Positions 21,388-29,182 of a stretch of DNA of 64,000 bases are shown here, piece by piece (position 1 is the first letter of the stretch; the number at the start of each line of letters is the position of its first letter). The notes under the pieces were generated by a model. The model was not told the DNA's origin and searched no databases. It saw only the letters and a list, made by a program, of their open reading frames with translations. Position numbers and translations under genes: made by a program. Source of the stretch: a virus; IMG/VR virus record IMGVR_UViG_3300044681_000098, positions 1 to 64,000 of that record. The stretch is one strand, 5' to 3'.

Positions 21388-21933
21388 TTACTTACCAGCT
21401 AGTGGGTTGTCTAATGCTCTTTGAATCTTAGAGTTCATTCTTTCTTCTAGATCTTTGATCTTACGATCTGATTCAGAAGCAAGTTGATCTCTTTTATTCT
21501 CGAATCTTCCAGCTGCAATGTCAATCATTTGACGAACCTTCTCTTCGCTTTCTTTAGTTCTTTGTTCGGTTCTGTCAACTTGCTTTTCGATTCTCATAAT
21601 ATCTTCACGCAACCCATTCTTAATATCTCGGCTGTAATCAACCGTCTCTTGAACTGACGTCTTGGTTGCAGCCATTTCTTTTGTTATGAGTTCAAGTCTC
21701 TTATCAAACTCAGTTAAGTCTGGTGCGACATAAGTTTGAATCTTCTCTTTCATATCCATATAGTCTTTATAGACTTCAAATGCTCCATAGAGACCACCTA
21801 GCACAGTTGATATAATACCACCAACAATCATTAGTTTAGCAGGTGTGAAGTTTATACCACCTACGCTAATAACTGTGTTTGGGTCTACTGCTGCTTCTAG
21901 TTGATCTACTTTTTCGTCTAAGTTTTTTGACAT
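21388..21933 (-). CDS. Membrane-anchored coiled-coil protein, 181 aa
   Basis: Residues 33-54 form one transmembrane helix (KLMIVGGIISTVLGGLYGAF). Residues about 78-175 are a long charged coiled coil. The short N-terminus is acidic. This architecture suits an inner-membrane anchored stalk. It is the last gene of a four-gene minus-strand cassette. The start follows the previous gene's stop by 1 nt, so they are coupled. Confidence 0.7.
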   Translation of the reverse strand: MSKNLDEKVDQLEAAVDPNTVISVGGINFTPAKLMIVGGIISTVLGGLYGAFEVYKDYMDMKEKIQTYVAPDLTEFDKRLELITKEMAATKTSVQETVDYSRDIKNGLREDIMRIEKQVDRTEQRTKESEEKVRQMIDIAAGRFENKRDQLASESDRKIKDLEERMNSKIQRALDNPLAGK

Positions 21934-21934
21934 G

Positions 21935-22345
21935 TTAGTCCTCTATCTTCTTTGGAGTTGGTCTTTGATACGGTGAAGTTGGTGGTGGAGGTGGTGGCGT
22001 TGGCGCATCATTCTTTTTAGATTGTGAGTACGCATTTGCACCAAAGAATGCTGCTACCAAACCAGCGATAGCTACAAAGTAGGTTGGAGCAATATCACCA
22101 ATGATTGTTGCTGCTCTATCAAGTCCGAAGAATGATGTAATCATGATTGTAGTTGGATACAGTAACATACCCCACAAAGCAAACCAAGCCATCTTACGCA
22201 TGGCATCTCGTTGAGCATCTTGGTCTTCTAGTTCCCTACGCTTAAATTCAAGATACATATCCAATTCATCTTGGGAAACGTGTCCATCGCCGTTGGTATC
22301 TGCTGCTTCCAATCCTTCTACTGTTACTTTATGTTTATTGTTCAT
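21935..22345 (-). CDS. EF-hand membrane protein, 136 aa
   Basis: Residues 16-27 (DTNGDGHVSQDE) are a canonical calcium-binding EF loop with D16, N18, D20 and E27 in place. Two membrane helices (about 52-72 and 85-105) follow, then a proline-rich tail (PPPPPP near 117). It may be a calcium-sensing membrane protein. Four bases overlap the upstream 535-aa gene. Confidence 0.75.
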   Translation of the reverse strand: MNNKHKVTVEGLEAADTNGDGHVSQDELDMYLEFKRRELEDQDAQRDAMRKMAWFALWGMLLYPTTIMITSFFGLDRAATIIGDIAPTYFVAIAGLVAAFFGANAYSQSKKNDAPTPPPPPPTSPYQRPTPKKIED

Positions 22346-23949
22346 TTCTTCTCCCTATTATATTGTTGCTCCACCATTCTATCCCAAAGAACTTCAGAAG
22401 CTAATCCCATTCTTAGTGCGCTCTTGTTTTCTTTAATTCTAACTTTGGCGTATATCTCAGTGGCTTTATAAAAATCGGCATCGGTTAAAGTCTTGCTTGT
22501 ATAGTTTGAAAACCCTTCAACTGCTCCGAGTGATGATAGTTTATCATTTTCTGCTTTCTCCTCTGGTGTCAATTCTCTAGCAGCAACTGATTGTGCGCTT
22601 GATGTTGCACCAGAAGAAATAGATCTTTGGGTAGCAGATGCTACAGCTTGCGACTCTGCTGATGATGTTGAGTTTGTCGAACTACTTGTATCCATTGCAG
22701 CAGCTGCTGCTTGTTGAACAAGTTCAGTGTTTCTTCTTGCTGTCGCTGCAGGTGATGTCATGTTTGCTGGTGAGTTCATATTTGAAGCTGCAGACGATGA
22801 TGAAGTAGTAGACGGAAGTGCGCTACCTCCAGTTGCTGCTGTTCCACCTGCTGCTACGCTGTTTGATACTACACTCATAATTTGACTAACGCTAAGAGAG
22901 GTTCCAGGTTGTGTCTGGTTTGATGATGACGCTGCTGTTTGTTGTTGACTACTTTCAGTAGATGATGCAGTCGTCTGCTGTTGAGTGGTATCTGTTGTTG
23001 CTGCTTGCTGAGTAGTTGTTTCTGTTGTCGCAGAAATTGTTGTTACTTCTGGTGTTGGAACCGCAAAGGTTTCAGCTACCACTGTAGTTGTAGTAGAAAC
23101 ATTAGATGTGTTTCCTGTAGTCGCTGCGGATTGAGTCGTAGTACTCGAAGTTGCACTGGTTGTGGGTGTGGTTGTTCCTCCAGTTGCAACACTCCCCCCA
23201 GTAGTTGTGCTCGTTGTTGTGTTACCAATATATGTGGAACACGATGGGTCGGTTACAGGGATTTTGGTGCATGGGTCTTCCTTGACAGGAGCCAGTGACC
23301 AATTCAAAGAGAAAGAATTTAGTCTAAATTCTGGACCATAGTATCCAGCCCAGTATCCAGCATCTTGCCCTCTAACTGAGAACTGGACTTCAGATAAGTC
23401 TGCCCCAAGATATGATTTACTGAATACTTGCGTTCCGCTATAATCATACCACTGCCCTGCTAGAAATTGAGAGTAATCATACGTGTATGATTCAACTACC
23501 GTACCAACTTTGTCTTTGATCAGAACAGTTACTACTAATGGGTCTTGTGCTCTTCCTTGCCCACTTTCTGTATTAGCGTTCTTCAAAGACCAACTGTAGT
23601 TATACCCATCAACTTGAATACCAGTTTGTTTCAATGCTTGATTGATTGCCCAAGTTTGGATAGCGATTTGGTTTGTGTATCCGAAACGCATAACTCCACT
23701 ACCATTTTCAATTTGTAGTTGACTTCCTCCACTGTAGCCATTCCACCATCCTTGGTCGACACAATATACGCCTGTGTTTACACTCCATGCTGAGCATGAA
23801 TTGTTTACTAAGTTTCCAGTAGTACCAGATGTTGGTACTGCTGTGTCTTGTGCTGTTGCTGACTTAGAATAAAATGAGCAACAAAACGCCAAGACCAATA
23901 CCAGACCAGAAACCTGGATCAATCTTTTTGAGCATTCCATCTTTTGCAT
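22342..23949 (-). CDS. Secreted low-complexity surface protein, 535 aa
   Basis: A signal peptide (residues about 8-33, cleavage after ATA) precedes a 190-residue aromatic and Cys-containing domain (e.g. CVDQGWWNGYSGG). A long Thr/Ser/Ala/Gln-rich region follows from about 240 to 460, and the last 70 residues are helical and charged. It looks like an adhesin-like or cell-surface protein. The start at 23949 has AAAGG upstream; an alternative ATG is 23940. The signal sequence overlaps the previous gene by 86 nt. Confidence 0.72.
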   Translation of the reverse strand: MQKMECSKRLIQVSGLVLVLAFCCSFYSKSATAQDTAVPTSGTTGNLVNNSCSAWSVNTGVYCVDQGWWNGYSGGSQLQIENGSGVMRFGYTNQIAIQTWAINQALKQTGIQVDGYNYSWSLKNANTESGQGRAQDPLVVTVLIKDKVGTVVESYTYDYSQFLAGQWYDYSGTQVFSKSYLGADLSEVQFSVRGQDAGYWAGYYGPEFRLNSFSLNWSLAPVKEDPCTKIPVTDPSCSTYIGNTTTSTTTGGSVATGGTTTPTTSATSSTTTQSAATTGNTSNVSTTTTVVAETFAVPTPEVTTISATTETTTQQAATTDTTQQQTTASSTESSQQQTAASSSNQTQPGTSLSVSQIMSVVSNSVAAGGTAATGGSALPSTTSSSSAASNMNSPANMTSPAATARRNTELVQQAAAAAMDTSSSTNSTSSAESQAVASATQRSISSGATSSAQSVAARELTPEEKAENDKLSSLGAVEGFSNYTSKTLTDADFYKATEIYAKVRIKENKSALRMGLASEVLWDRMVEQQYNREKK

Positions 23950-24778
23950 GTTTTACCTTTGTTGGATCTTCGCCATTTTTAATTGCATCCTGAACATTCT
24001 TAAGATAATCTTGATTGTCTTTCCATTCAACGAAGTCAGGTCTTAATGCTGGCGCAGCTGCCCAACCTGCTGCTGCTTTTGGACCAATCTCGCCTAAGAA
24101 TGGGCAAGGTGTTCCAGCCATTTCCATCGCTTTGAAAATTCTTTCATCTTGACACATAACTGATACTGCTGCAACTTTCATTCCCATATCATAAAGTGTT
24201 TTGCTTAGTTTCAATCTTTCGCAATTCATATCTCTTACAGTACTACCACCTGCGATACCTAGGATCTGAGTTTGCACTGCACCAGAGATTCCAGTAGTAC
24301 ATAGATCGTTATTGTTTGACATGATCGCTGGAGCAATAGCACTCGCTGGAGGAGATTTAATGTTTTGCGTAGTCTCTCCAGAGTTTATCTGTCTAACTGT
24401 GCTATCGTTCTGGTTTATATTTGTGTTGGTAGCTGTGGAACTGTTCACGTTATTGTTATTATTTGTGTTCGTGTTCGTCGAGTTCACAGTTTGGTTAATA
24501 GTACTGTTGGATGTTTGATTTACGTTACTGTTTGAGGTAGAATTGATAGTCTGATTGATCGTGTCATTGTTGGTATTGATGTTTGTGTTGGTGCTCGTAG
24601 ACGTTGAGTTTACGGTCTGGTTAATGGTATCATTGTTGTTGTTAGTATTCGTACTAGTCGAAGTGCTAACATTGTTGTTATTATTGGTATTTGTAGTTAC
24701 TATCTCGGTCACCTGTGCGTGAGCGAAATTTGCTGCCACCAATAATAAGGCAGTTACTGCTAGTTTTGCATTCATCAT
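23864..24778 (-). CDS. Asn/Thr-rich exported protein with C-terminal membrane helix, 304 aa
   Basis: A signal peptide ends near AHAQ (residues 1-22). Residues 28-130 are Asn/Thr/Ser repeats with three or more copies of an NxTINQT(V/I)NST motif. The C-terminal half (about 155-304) is a Cys-containing folded region with MCQDERIFKAME and ends in a hydrophobic helix LGVLLLILF. The repeat section could form beta-structures or carry glycans. It is first in the minus-strand cassette. Confidence 0.72.
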   Translation of the reverse strand: MMNAKLAVTALLLVAANFAHAQVTEIVTTNTNNNNNVSTSTSTNTNNNNDTINQTVNSTSTSTNTNINTNNDTINQTINSTSNSNVNQTSNSTINQTVNSTNTNTNNNNNVNSSTATNTNINQNDSTVRQINSGETTQNIKSPPASAIAPAIMSNNNDLCTTGISGAVQTQILGIAGGSTVRDMNCERLKLSKTLYDMGMKVAAVSVMCQDERIFKAMEMAGTPCPFLGEIGPKAAAGWAAAPALRPDFVEWKDNQDYLKNVQDAIKNGEDPTKVKHAKDGMLKKIDPGFWSGIGLGVLLLILF

Positions 24779-24800
24779 GAATCCTTGTGTTATAATTTTG

Positions 24801-24829
24801 TTGGATTATGATGCGGAAGATGGTATAAT
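24801..24829 (+). promoter_or_regulatory. Possible sigma70 promoter
   Basis: TTGGAT (24801-24806), 17 nt and TATAAT (24824-24829) occur on the plus strand in the 237-nt gap before the 25016 gene. It is far (about 180 nt) from that gene, so this is weaker support than for the promoter at 24915. Confidence 0.35.
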
Positions 24830-24914
24830 ATATCGACTTCTCAACCTCAAACTTTAGATAATGTATGCTGCCATCCGCATACTAAATTATTTAGGCAAAC
24901 CGAACCTTCCAAAC

Positions 24915-24943
24915 TTGACATTTCAAGAATGACTAAATATAAT
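24915..24943 (+). promoter_or_regulatory. Consensus sigma70 promoter
   Basis: TTGACA (24915-24920), a 17-nt spacer and TATAAT (24938-24943) match consensus fully. It lies 72 nt before ATG 25016. CTAAATA, similar to the late motif, overlaps the -10 region. Confidence 0.85.
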
Positions 24944-25015
24944 TACACTAGGGTTGAAAGATCCCTTAAAAACTTTCATTTCACACAACACTCATAACAC
25001 ACAAAGGAGCTTTAT

Positions 25016-25288
25016 ATGAGTAATATGACACCGTTCGAGATTCGCCTTGAACTACTAAAAATGGCGAAAGATATGCTAACTGAAGATTACTATGGTAAAC
25101 GTGAGATAGTTAGCCAAGACTGGCAGATGAAAGTCGAGTCAGCCAGACTTAATGGCGGAGCAATTCCTGACCATCCAGGCTACCCAGCGTATCCTACCGA
25201 AGCTGAGATCATCACAAAAGCTGCATCTCTCAACGGCTTCGTTTCTAACACCACTCAGGTCGCAGAAAAATCAACTAAGAAAGTTTAA
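25016..25288 (+). CDS. Conserved T4-like cyanophage protein, 90 aa
   Basis: The product starts MSNMTPFEIRLELLKMAKDML and is helical. A FEIRLELLKMAKDML pattern is conserved in small T4-like phage proteins of aquatic hosts. The C-terminus is polar with a KSTKKV tail. It has a consensus promoter, AAAGGAG before ATG and a strong terminator after it, so it is a single-gene unit that may be highly expressed. Confidence 0.75.
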   Translation: MSNMTPFEIRLELLKMAKDMLTEDYYGKREIVSQDWQMKVESARLNGGAIPDHPGYPAYPTEAEIITKAASLNGFVSNTTQVAEKSTKKV

Positions 25289-25296
25289 TTCTTGGT

Positions 25297-25323
25297 GGGT
25301 GTGGGTTTCCCACACCCTTTTTT
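25297..25323 (+). terminator. Strong rho-independent terminator
   Basis: GGGTGTGGG (25297-25305), loop TTT and CCCACACCC (25309-25317) are followed by six T residues. It closes the 25016 unit. Confidence 0.92.
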
Positions 25324-25338
25324 CAAAGGAGGTAACAA

Positions 25339-25908
25339 TTGTATATCCAACCAAAGAAACTAGGTTTGATTTTCACAATAGCTGTTATGCTCGCTGTCAC
25401 TTTCGCTTTCATGACAGCAAAAGCAAATAACTACGAAGTTAGTAATAAACCCATTGTTGTGGGGTTTGATAATTTAACAACAGAAGCACAAAGACAAGTC
25501 AAGTGCTTAGCAGATAACATATTTTTTGAATCTGCGTATGAGCCAATTCAAGGGCAAATTGGCGTAGCGATGGTAACTCTAAATAGAGTTGGACATCCTG
25601 AATTTGAGAGCAGCATTTGCGGAGTTGTTAAAGAACGACAAAGAAATGTCTGTCAGTTTTCTTGGTATTGCGAAGATAGGCAAAGAGAGAGATCTATAAC
25701 TATCCTTAGCAGTGACAACCAAGTGTATCGTAAGATCTTGGAACTTGCGGTTTATGTTTATGTGAATCATGAACATATCGTAGATCCAACGAATGGTGCT
25801 TTGTTTTACCATGCGGATTATGTTCGCCCTAATTGGCGTGGAGTGGTAAAGACTACACAAATAGGTAGGCACATTTTTTATATCCACCCAAAACTACAAG
25901 GGGTTTAA
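25339..25908 (+). CDS. SleB-type cell wall hydrolase
   Basis: This 189-residue protein has a TTG start with a full AAAGGAGGT site. An N-terminal membrane helix or signal (residues 9-28) is followed by the SleB/Hydrolase_2 core: CLADNIFFESAYEPIQGQ with catalytic Glu 64, VTLNRVGHPEFESSICGV and a CQFSWYC block. It cleaves peptidoglycan, probably after export. It is a second wall hydrolase besides the GH19 endolysin. Confidence 0.85.
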   Translation: MYIQPKKLGLIFTIAVMLAVTFAFMTAKANNYEVSNKPIVVGFDNLTTEAQRQVKCLADNIFFESAYEPIQGQIGVAMVTLNRVGHPEFESSICGVVKERQRNVCQFSWYCEDRQRERSITILSSDNQVYRKILELAVYVYVNHEHIVDPTNGALFYHADYVRPNWRGVVKTTQIGRHIFYIHPKLQGV

Positions 25909-25911
25909 CTA

Positions 25912-26481
25912 ATGCTTTCTAAATTAAATTTGGATTTGTTGTTTGGTAAAGATGACTCGGATCAGAATCATTCTTTTTATTTACTTATGGAGGAAGTCTC
26001 GCATTCTTCGATTAAACCACTTATTGAATGGGTGATGGAAGCGAACTTTTCAGAGAAACGTCCAGATTTACTTAATCTAATGATCTGTTCTCCAGGTGGA
26101 GAACTCTCTTCTGCGTTTGCACTGATTGATGTGATGCGTGGTTCAGCAGTTCCAATCCGTACTATCGGTTTGGGGCAGATTGCTTCAGCAGGATTGTTAA
26201 TCTTTATTGCTGGTAGCGAAGGACAAAGAATCTTGACACCGAACACATCAATTCTATCTCATCAGTATACATGGGGTTCGTTTGGTAAAGAACATGAGTT
26301 GATGGCAGTCGCAAAAGAGTATGACTTAACCACCAAAAGGTTAATCGCTCACTATAAAAAGTGCACTGGTCTTAAAGAAGATCAGATTAGAAAGTTTTTA
26401 TTACCACCACAAGACGTTTGGCTTGACTCAGCTGAAGCCAAGAAACTTAACCTATGTGACACCGTAAAGGATCTGAAATAA
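25912..26481 (+). CDS. ClpP-like serine protease
   Basis: This 189-residue protein has the ClpP active site: GQIASAG with Ser 92, SHQYT with His 117 and QDVWLDSAEA with Asp 168. Viral ClpP homologues may be cytosolic peptidases or capsid maturation proteases. This one stands in an early or lysis region rather than next to a capsid gene, so its target is unclear. No Clp ATPase partner is in the window; host ClpX/A could serve. Start ATG 25912 is 3 nt after the SleB gene. Confidence 0.85.
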   Translation: MLSKLNLDLLFGKDDSDQNHSFYLLMEEVSHSSIKPLIEWVMEANFSEKRPDLLNLMICSPGGELSSAFALIDVMRGSAVPIRTIGLGQIASAGLLIFIAGSEGQRILTPNTSILSHQYTWGSFGKEHELMAVAKEYDLTTKRLIAHYKKCTGLKEDQIRKFLLPPQDVWLDSAEAKKLNLCDTVKDLK

Positions 26482-26750
26482 TGGAAAACAAGGGGAAACT
26501 AATGAGAGACATATCAGTAATCATAGCAGTTGTTCTTCTCGCTGCTATCTTTTCAATCTCGTATGTTGAGTATAATAGAAGTATTTTGATGTCCACAAAC
26601 ATTCAGAATGCGATAGACAAAGGAATTGACCCACTTGCGGTTCGTTGTTCCTACTCAGCTAAAGAAGATGTGGTCTGCGCTTTGTATGCAGGCACTCAGA
26701 GGACGTCAGTAGACGCACCGAAGGTCGAACTTAAGACTACTAAGAGGTAA
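26481..26750 (+). CDS. Small single-span membrane protein, 89 aa
   Basis: The ATG overlaps the ClpP stop by 1 nt. Residues about 10-28 form a hydrophobic helix, followed by a soluble domain with two cysteines (near 55 and 66) and a basic tail. It could be an exported or membrane-anchored accessory of the ClpP/SleB operon. Confidence 0.65.
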   Translation: MENKGKLMRDISVIIAVVLLAAIFSISYVEYNRSILMSTNIQNAIDKGIDPLAVRCSYSAKEDVVCALYAGTQRTSVDAPKVELKTTKR

Positions 26751-26801
26751 AACCACCTTCCGAGGCTGAAATTAAGGCTAAATTAAGGCTGCCCTGCCCC
26801 T

Positions 26802-26828
26802 AAAACCCCACTTTTTGTGGGGTTTTTT
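26802..26828 (+). terminator. Rho-independent terminator
   Basis: AAAACCCCAC (26802-26811) pairs with GTGGGGTTTT (26817-26826), and T residues follow. Two copies of AAATTAAGGCT lie just upstream. It ends the SleB-ClpP operon. Confidence 0.9.
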
Positions 26829-26850
26829 GTAAGTTGTTGATTTTACAGGG
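26829..26850 (+). repeat. 22-nt direct repeat, copy 2
   Basis: The sequence is identical to 8070-8091 and starts GTAAGTTGTTGATTTTAC. It lies between the terminator and the 26892 promoter, 42 nt upstream of its -35 box. Confidence 0.75.
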
Positions 26851-26891
26851 GAAAAATCTTCAAAAAAAGTGAAAAAAAGTGAAAAAAGTGC

Positions 26892-26920
26892 TTGACTTTT
26901 ATTCCGAGATGGGCTAAAAT
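26892..26920 (+). promoter_or_regulatory. Sigma70-type early promoter
   Basis: TTGACT (26892-26897), a 17-nt spacer starting TTTATTC and TAAAAT (26915-26920). The same -35 and spacer start occur at 4311, and the following leader AAAGTCGAAAAGGA is shared too. Confidence 0.85.
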
Positions 26921-26950
26921 AGCTGTATCAAAGTCGAAAAGGAGCCAAAA

Positions 26951-27331
26951 ATGTCGGATTTTAGGTCTTGGGAGGAACTTTCCCTGCTAGAACAGATGCA
27001 GTGCCAGTTTTGGGATATGTATAAGGATGCCCACGGCATTCGCCCACGTGGTATCGACACTTCCAGCTGGACCGAGGAAGACTTCCGCACGGAATTTGAG
27101 TATCTTGGCAAAGTCATCGACGCTAACTTCGAGGAAGAGAAGCGTCAACAGGCAGAAGCCATCGTTCGGTTCGAAGATCGTGTGGCGAACTTGATGCATG
27201 CCAACACAAATCGTGAGCGTGTCATCGCTTGGTTGATGGATGCTGAGGGTGCTGATGGCGATCCTGAGTATATGTGCTACCTGTGTGGTCTTCCGTATGG
27301 GTATTTCAACAAAGAATTGCAAAATGCTTGA
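26951..27331 (+). CDS. Conserved phage protein, 126 aa
   Basis: An acidic helical protein with MYKDAHGIRPRGID (residues 22-35), a conserved motif of small phage proteins, and a C-terminal CYLCGLPYG pair. AAAAGGAG precedes ATG 26951 in the repeated leader. The function is unknown. Confidence 0.75.
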   Translation: MSDFRSWEELSLLEQMQCQFWDMYKDAHGIRPRGIDTSSWTEEDFRTEFEYLGKVIDANFEEEKRQQAEAIVRFEDRVANLMHANTNRERVIAWLMDAEGADGDPEYMCYLCGLPYGYFNKELQNA

Positions 27332-27356
27332 CTTTTAATCAGACTTATGGTATAAT
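27328..27356 (+). promoter_or_regulatory. Sigma70-type promoter overlapping a gene end
   Basis: TTGACT (27328-27333), 17 nt and TATAAT (27351-27356). The -35 box overlaps the stop of the previous gene. The predicted start falls at about 27363, the ATG of the next gene. Confidence 0.8.
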
Positions 27357-27362
27357 TGAATC

Positions 27363-27713
27363 ATGATGATACTTCACACATCGTTCAAAAAGACTAAACC
27401 TAAGAAAAAGCCAGGATGGCAACAAGCACAGGCTGAGCACGATGCTTGGCTGAAGAAGCATGGCGTTCATCCTGACCAAAAGAAGGCTAAGAAAGTCGCC
27501 AATGAGGTTTACGTACCACCGAAGACCACCTATCGCAGAGAGACCGAGAAGTATCCTAGCCTTCCCTTCTCTGGTGCGCCATGCACAAAACCTGCTGAGA
27601 AAGTTTATACTGGCACACTCATCAAAGGTATCGGAACTATGCACAAGTCAAATGCTGTTCCAATCTTCTCTGATGAGCAAGCTATTGACATCGCAACCAT
27701 GAGGAGAAACTAA
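27363..27713 (+). CDS. Basic conserved phage protein, 116 aa
   Basis: A Lys-rich N-terminus (KKTKPKKKPGWQQAQAEHDAW) and a conserved-looking YTGTLIKGIGTMHKSNAVPIF stretch near the C-terminus mark a common phage protein of unknown role. ATG 27363 coincides with the predicted transcript start and no ribosome site precedes it, so translation may be leaderless or rely on the previous gene's transcript. Confidence 0.75.
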   Translation: MMILHTSFKKTKPKKKPGWQQAQAEHDAWLKKHGVHPDQKKAKKVANEVYVPPKTTYRRETEKYPSLPFSGAPCTKPAEKVYTGTLIKGIGTMHKSNAVPIFSDEQAIDIATMRRN

Positions 27714-27714
27714 A

Positions 27715-27870
27715 GTGAAAATTGAAATTCGTGAGGCTAAAAATGGCTTCGTATTATTTGTGACAAATGAGGTTGATGGTGAGTTTATTGAAGAGGAACA
27801 TGTCTTCACTAGATTCAGCCAAGTCGTGAAATACCTTCGTGAGAACTTTGCATCCAACAAAGGAGAATGA
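27715..27870 (+). CDS. Hypothetical protein, 51 aa (GTG start)
   Basis: GTG 27715 has GAGGAGAAAC 5-14 nt upstream and the stop overlaps the next ATGs. The product KIEIREAKNGFVLFVTNE... is a small beta-alpha protein resembling conserved phage proteins. No function is known. Confidence 0.62.
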   Translation: MKIEIREAKNGFVLFVTNEVDGEFIEEEHVFTRFSQVVKYLRENFASNKGE

Positions 27871-27872
27871 TG

Positions 27873-28148
27873 ATGCGTCAAGCAATTGAATCCCAGACCC
27901 TGAACTTTGCAGTTATGCGTGACCTAGTCGGTCTCGAGAAGTTACTCAAGGATCTGACAATGCAGCGTAAGAAACTTGATGCTTGGTTCGACAAGTATCT
28001 CGACAAGTTTGATCGCCAAATGGATCCAGCTGACCCTAAGACTGCAGTATGGGTATTATACAACAAGAAATTTTCCGAGTATGAGGAACTGAAGGGTTGT
28101 ATCACTACAGTGACTTACTACCGAGACAAGGTTAAGAAGAATGTTTGA
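27873..28148 (+). CDS. Helical protein, about 91 aa
   Basis: Three consecutive ATGs (27867, 27870, 27873) follow AAGGAG. 27873 has the best spacing. The product is helical and charged (LLKDLTMQRKKLDAWFDKYLDKF) with no known motif. It overlaps the gp33-like gene by 8 nt. Confidence 0.68.
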   Translation: MRQAIESQTLNFAVMRDLVGLEKLLKDLTMQRKKLDAWFDKYLDKFDRQMDPADPKTAVWVLYNKKFSEYEELKGCITTVTYYRDKVKKNV

Positions 28149-28359
28149 AGATTCGAACTCTTTCTCGACTTACATCGAGAAGAAGGTGCGTGAGGGTAAA
28201 GGTCTTACGCACCTTGATGCCGTCCTAACATATTGCAAGGAGAACTTCATCGATCCTGAAGAAATGAAGAAACTCATAAATAAATCTCTAAGGGAAAAGA
28301 TTGAACTCGACTTTCAAAATGAAGGATACCTTCCAAAGAATGCGACACTAGACTTATGA
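28141..28359 (+). CDS. 33: Possible gp33-like late transcription coactivator
   Basis: A 72-residue helical protein with THLDAVLTYCKENFIDPEEM, LINKSLREKIELD and LPK segments, which resemble T4 gp33. gp33 links RNA polymerase to the sliding clamp for late transcription. It lies directly before gp59 and gp32, an order that fits T4-like genomes. T4 gp33 is 112 residues, so this would be a shorter form. The assignment is by pattern and context. Confidence 0.55.
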   Translation: MFEDSNSFSTYIEKKVREGKGLTHLDAVLTYCKENFIDPEEMKKLINKSLREKIELDFQNEGYLPKNATLDL

Positions 28360-28360
28360 T

Positions 28361-28966
28361 ATGGATGGGTTCAAAGCGTATAAGTATTACATGGCAACTA
28401 AGTTGCATTTTACCACTGACAAGTTTGATGTTTTTACCAATAGGAATGTAAAGGGAACTCGTGATGCGTATAACAATCGAAACGATCGTTACTTATTTGA
28501 GAAACTTGCAAGAAAGTTTTCTTCAGACCATGATCTCATTCAGTATTATGTGGCAAACATGGCTTACGGAAACATCGGCGTTATTTATAGTGATCTTGAT
28601 GCAGAAGATAATCTACTCACTTGGGTAAAACGTAAACAGTCTATCACTAAAGTCTTTTCAGACGACTTATCAAAGATAGTATTTCATCTAGAGACGAATA
28701 AAAAGTCCCAGTCAGAACTATTCACTTTTGATCATGACAATTTCCCAGAATTACTCAAGATGTTTCTTGGAGACCATGTTACTTTGGAAACGATGGTCAT
28801 CTTGGATCACTACACACAATACCTACCTGAATGGAAGAAGTTTACAAACTTGCTTTGGGAGGAAGAATGTCGTAGAATAGTTAAATCAAAGGGATTCGTT
28901 AAGTTTGACGAATCAAGAACAACCTCAGTTTACCAACATTTTTTACAGGAACTTCAAGAGTTATAA
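28361..28966 (+). CDS. 59: gp59-like helicase loader
   Basis: This 201-residue protein resembles T4 gp59, which loads gp41 helicase on gp32-coated forks. Shared features are an N-terminal YKYYMATKLHF, NRNDRYLFEKLARKF and a region LETMVILDHYTQYL. The adjacent gp32 gene supports it. The ATG begins 1 nt after the gp33-like gene ends. Confidence 0.82.
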   Translation: MDGFKAYKYYMATKLHFTTDKFDVFTNRNVKGTRDAYNNRNDRYLFEKLARKFSSDHDLIQYYVANMAYGNIGVIYSDLDAEDNLLTWVKRKQSITKVFSDDLSKIVFHLETNKKSQSELFTFDHDNFPELLKMFLGDHVTLETMVILDHYTQYLPEWKKFTNLLWEEECRRIVKSKGFVKFDESRTTSVYQHFLQELQEL

Positions 28967-28967
28967 A

Positions 28968-29159
28968 ATGGGACGAACATATAGGCGAGAGAAGAACGAA
29001 TACGAAGATAACTTCTACTCGAAAAAAAGTAAGAACTCTGCCAAGAAGCAGAAAAAAGAATTTATTGCTCGTGGTATGAGAGCACTAAATAATGATACCG
29101 AGGATTCTTTTATTGAATCTGAGGTATACAAAAACCATACTAAACGTAATATACATTAA
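28968..29159 (+). CDS. Small basic protein, 63 aa
   Basis: A Lys/Arg/Ser-rich product starting MGRTYRREKNEYEDN, without a recognised domain. It lies between gp59 and gp32, so it may be a replication accessory or DNA-binding protein. The start is 1 nt after the gp59 stop. Confidence 0.65.
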   Translation: MGRTYRREKNEYEDNFYSKKSKNSAKKQKKEFIARGMRALNNDTEDSFIESEVYKNHTKRNIH

Positions 29160-29182
29160 ACATACGACAAAGGAAAACATAC

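Noticed and set aside
22981-23298. Cys-rich plus-strand frame of 105 codons
   Set aside because: The cysteines arise from antisense of the Thr/Ala/Gln repeat of the secreted minus-strand protein.
24390-24720. Tandem-looking repeats as a possible CRISPR array
   Set aside because: They are Asn/Thr codon repeats within a coding frame, with uneven unit length and no conserved spacer pattern.
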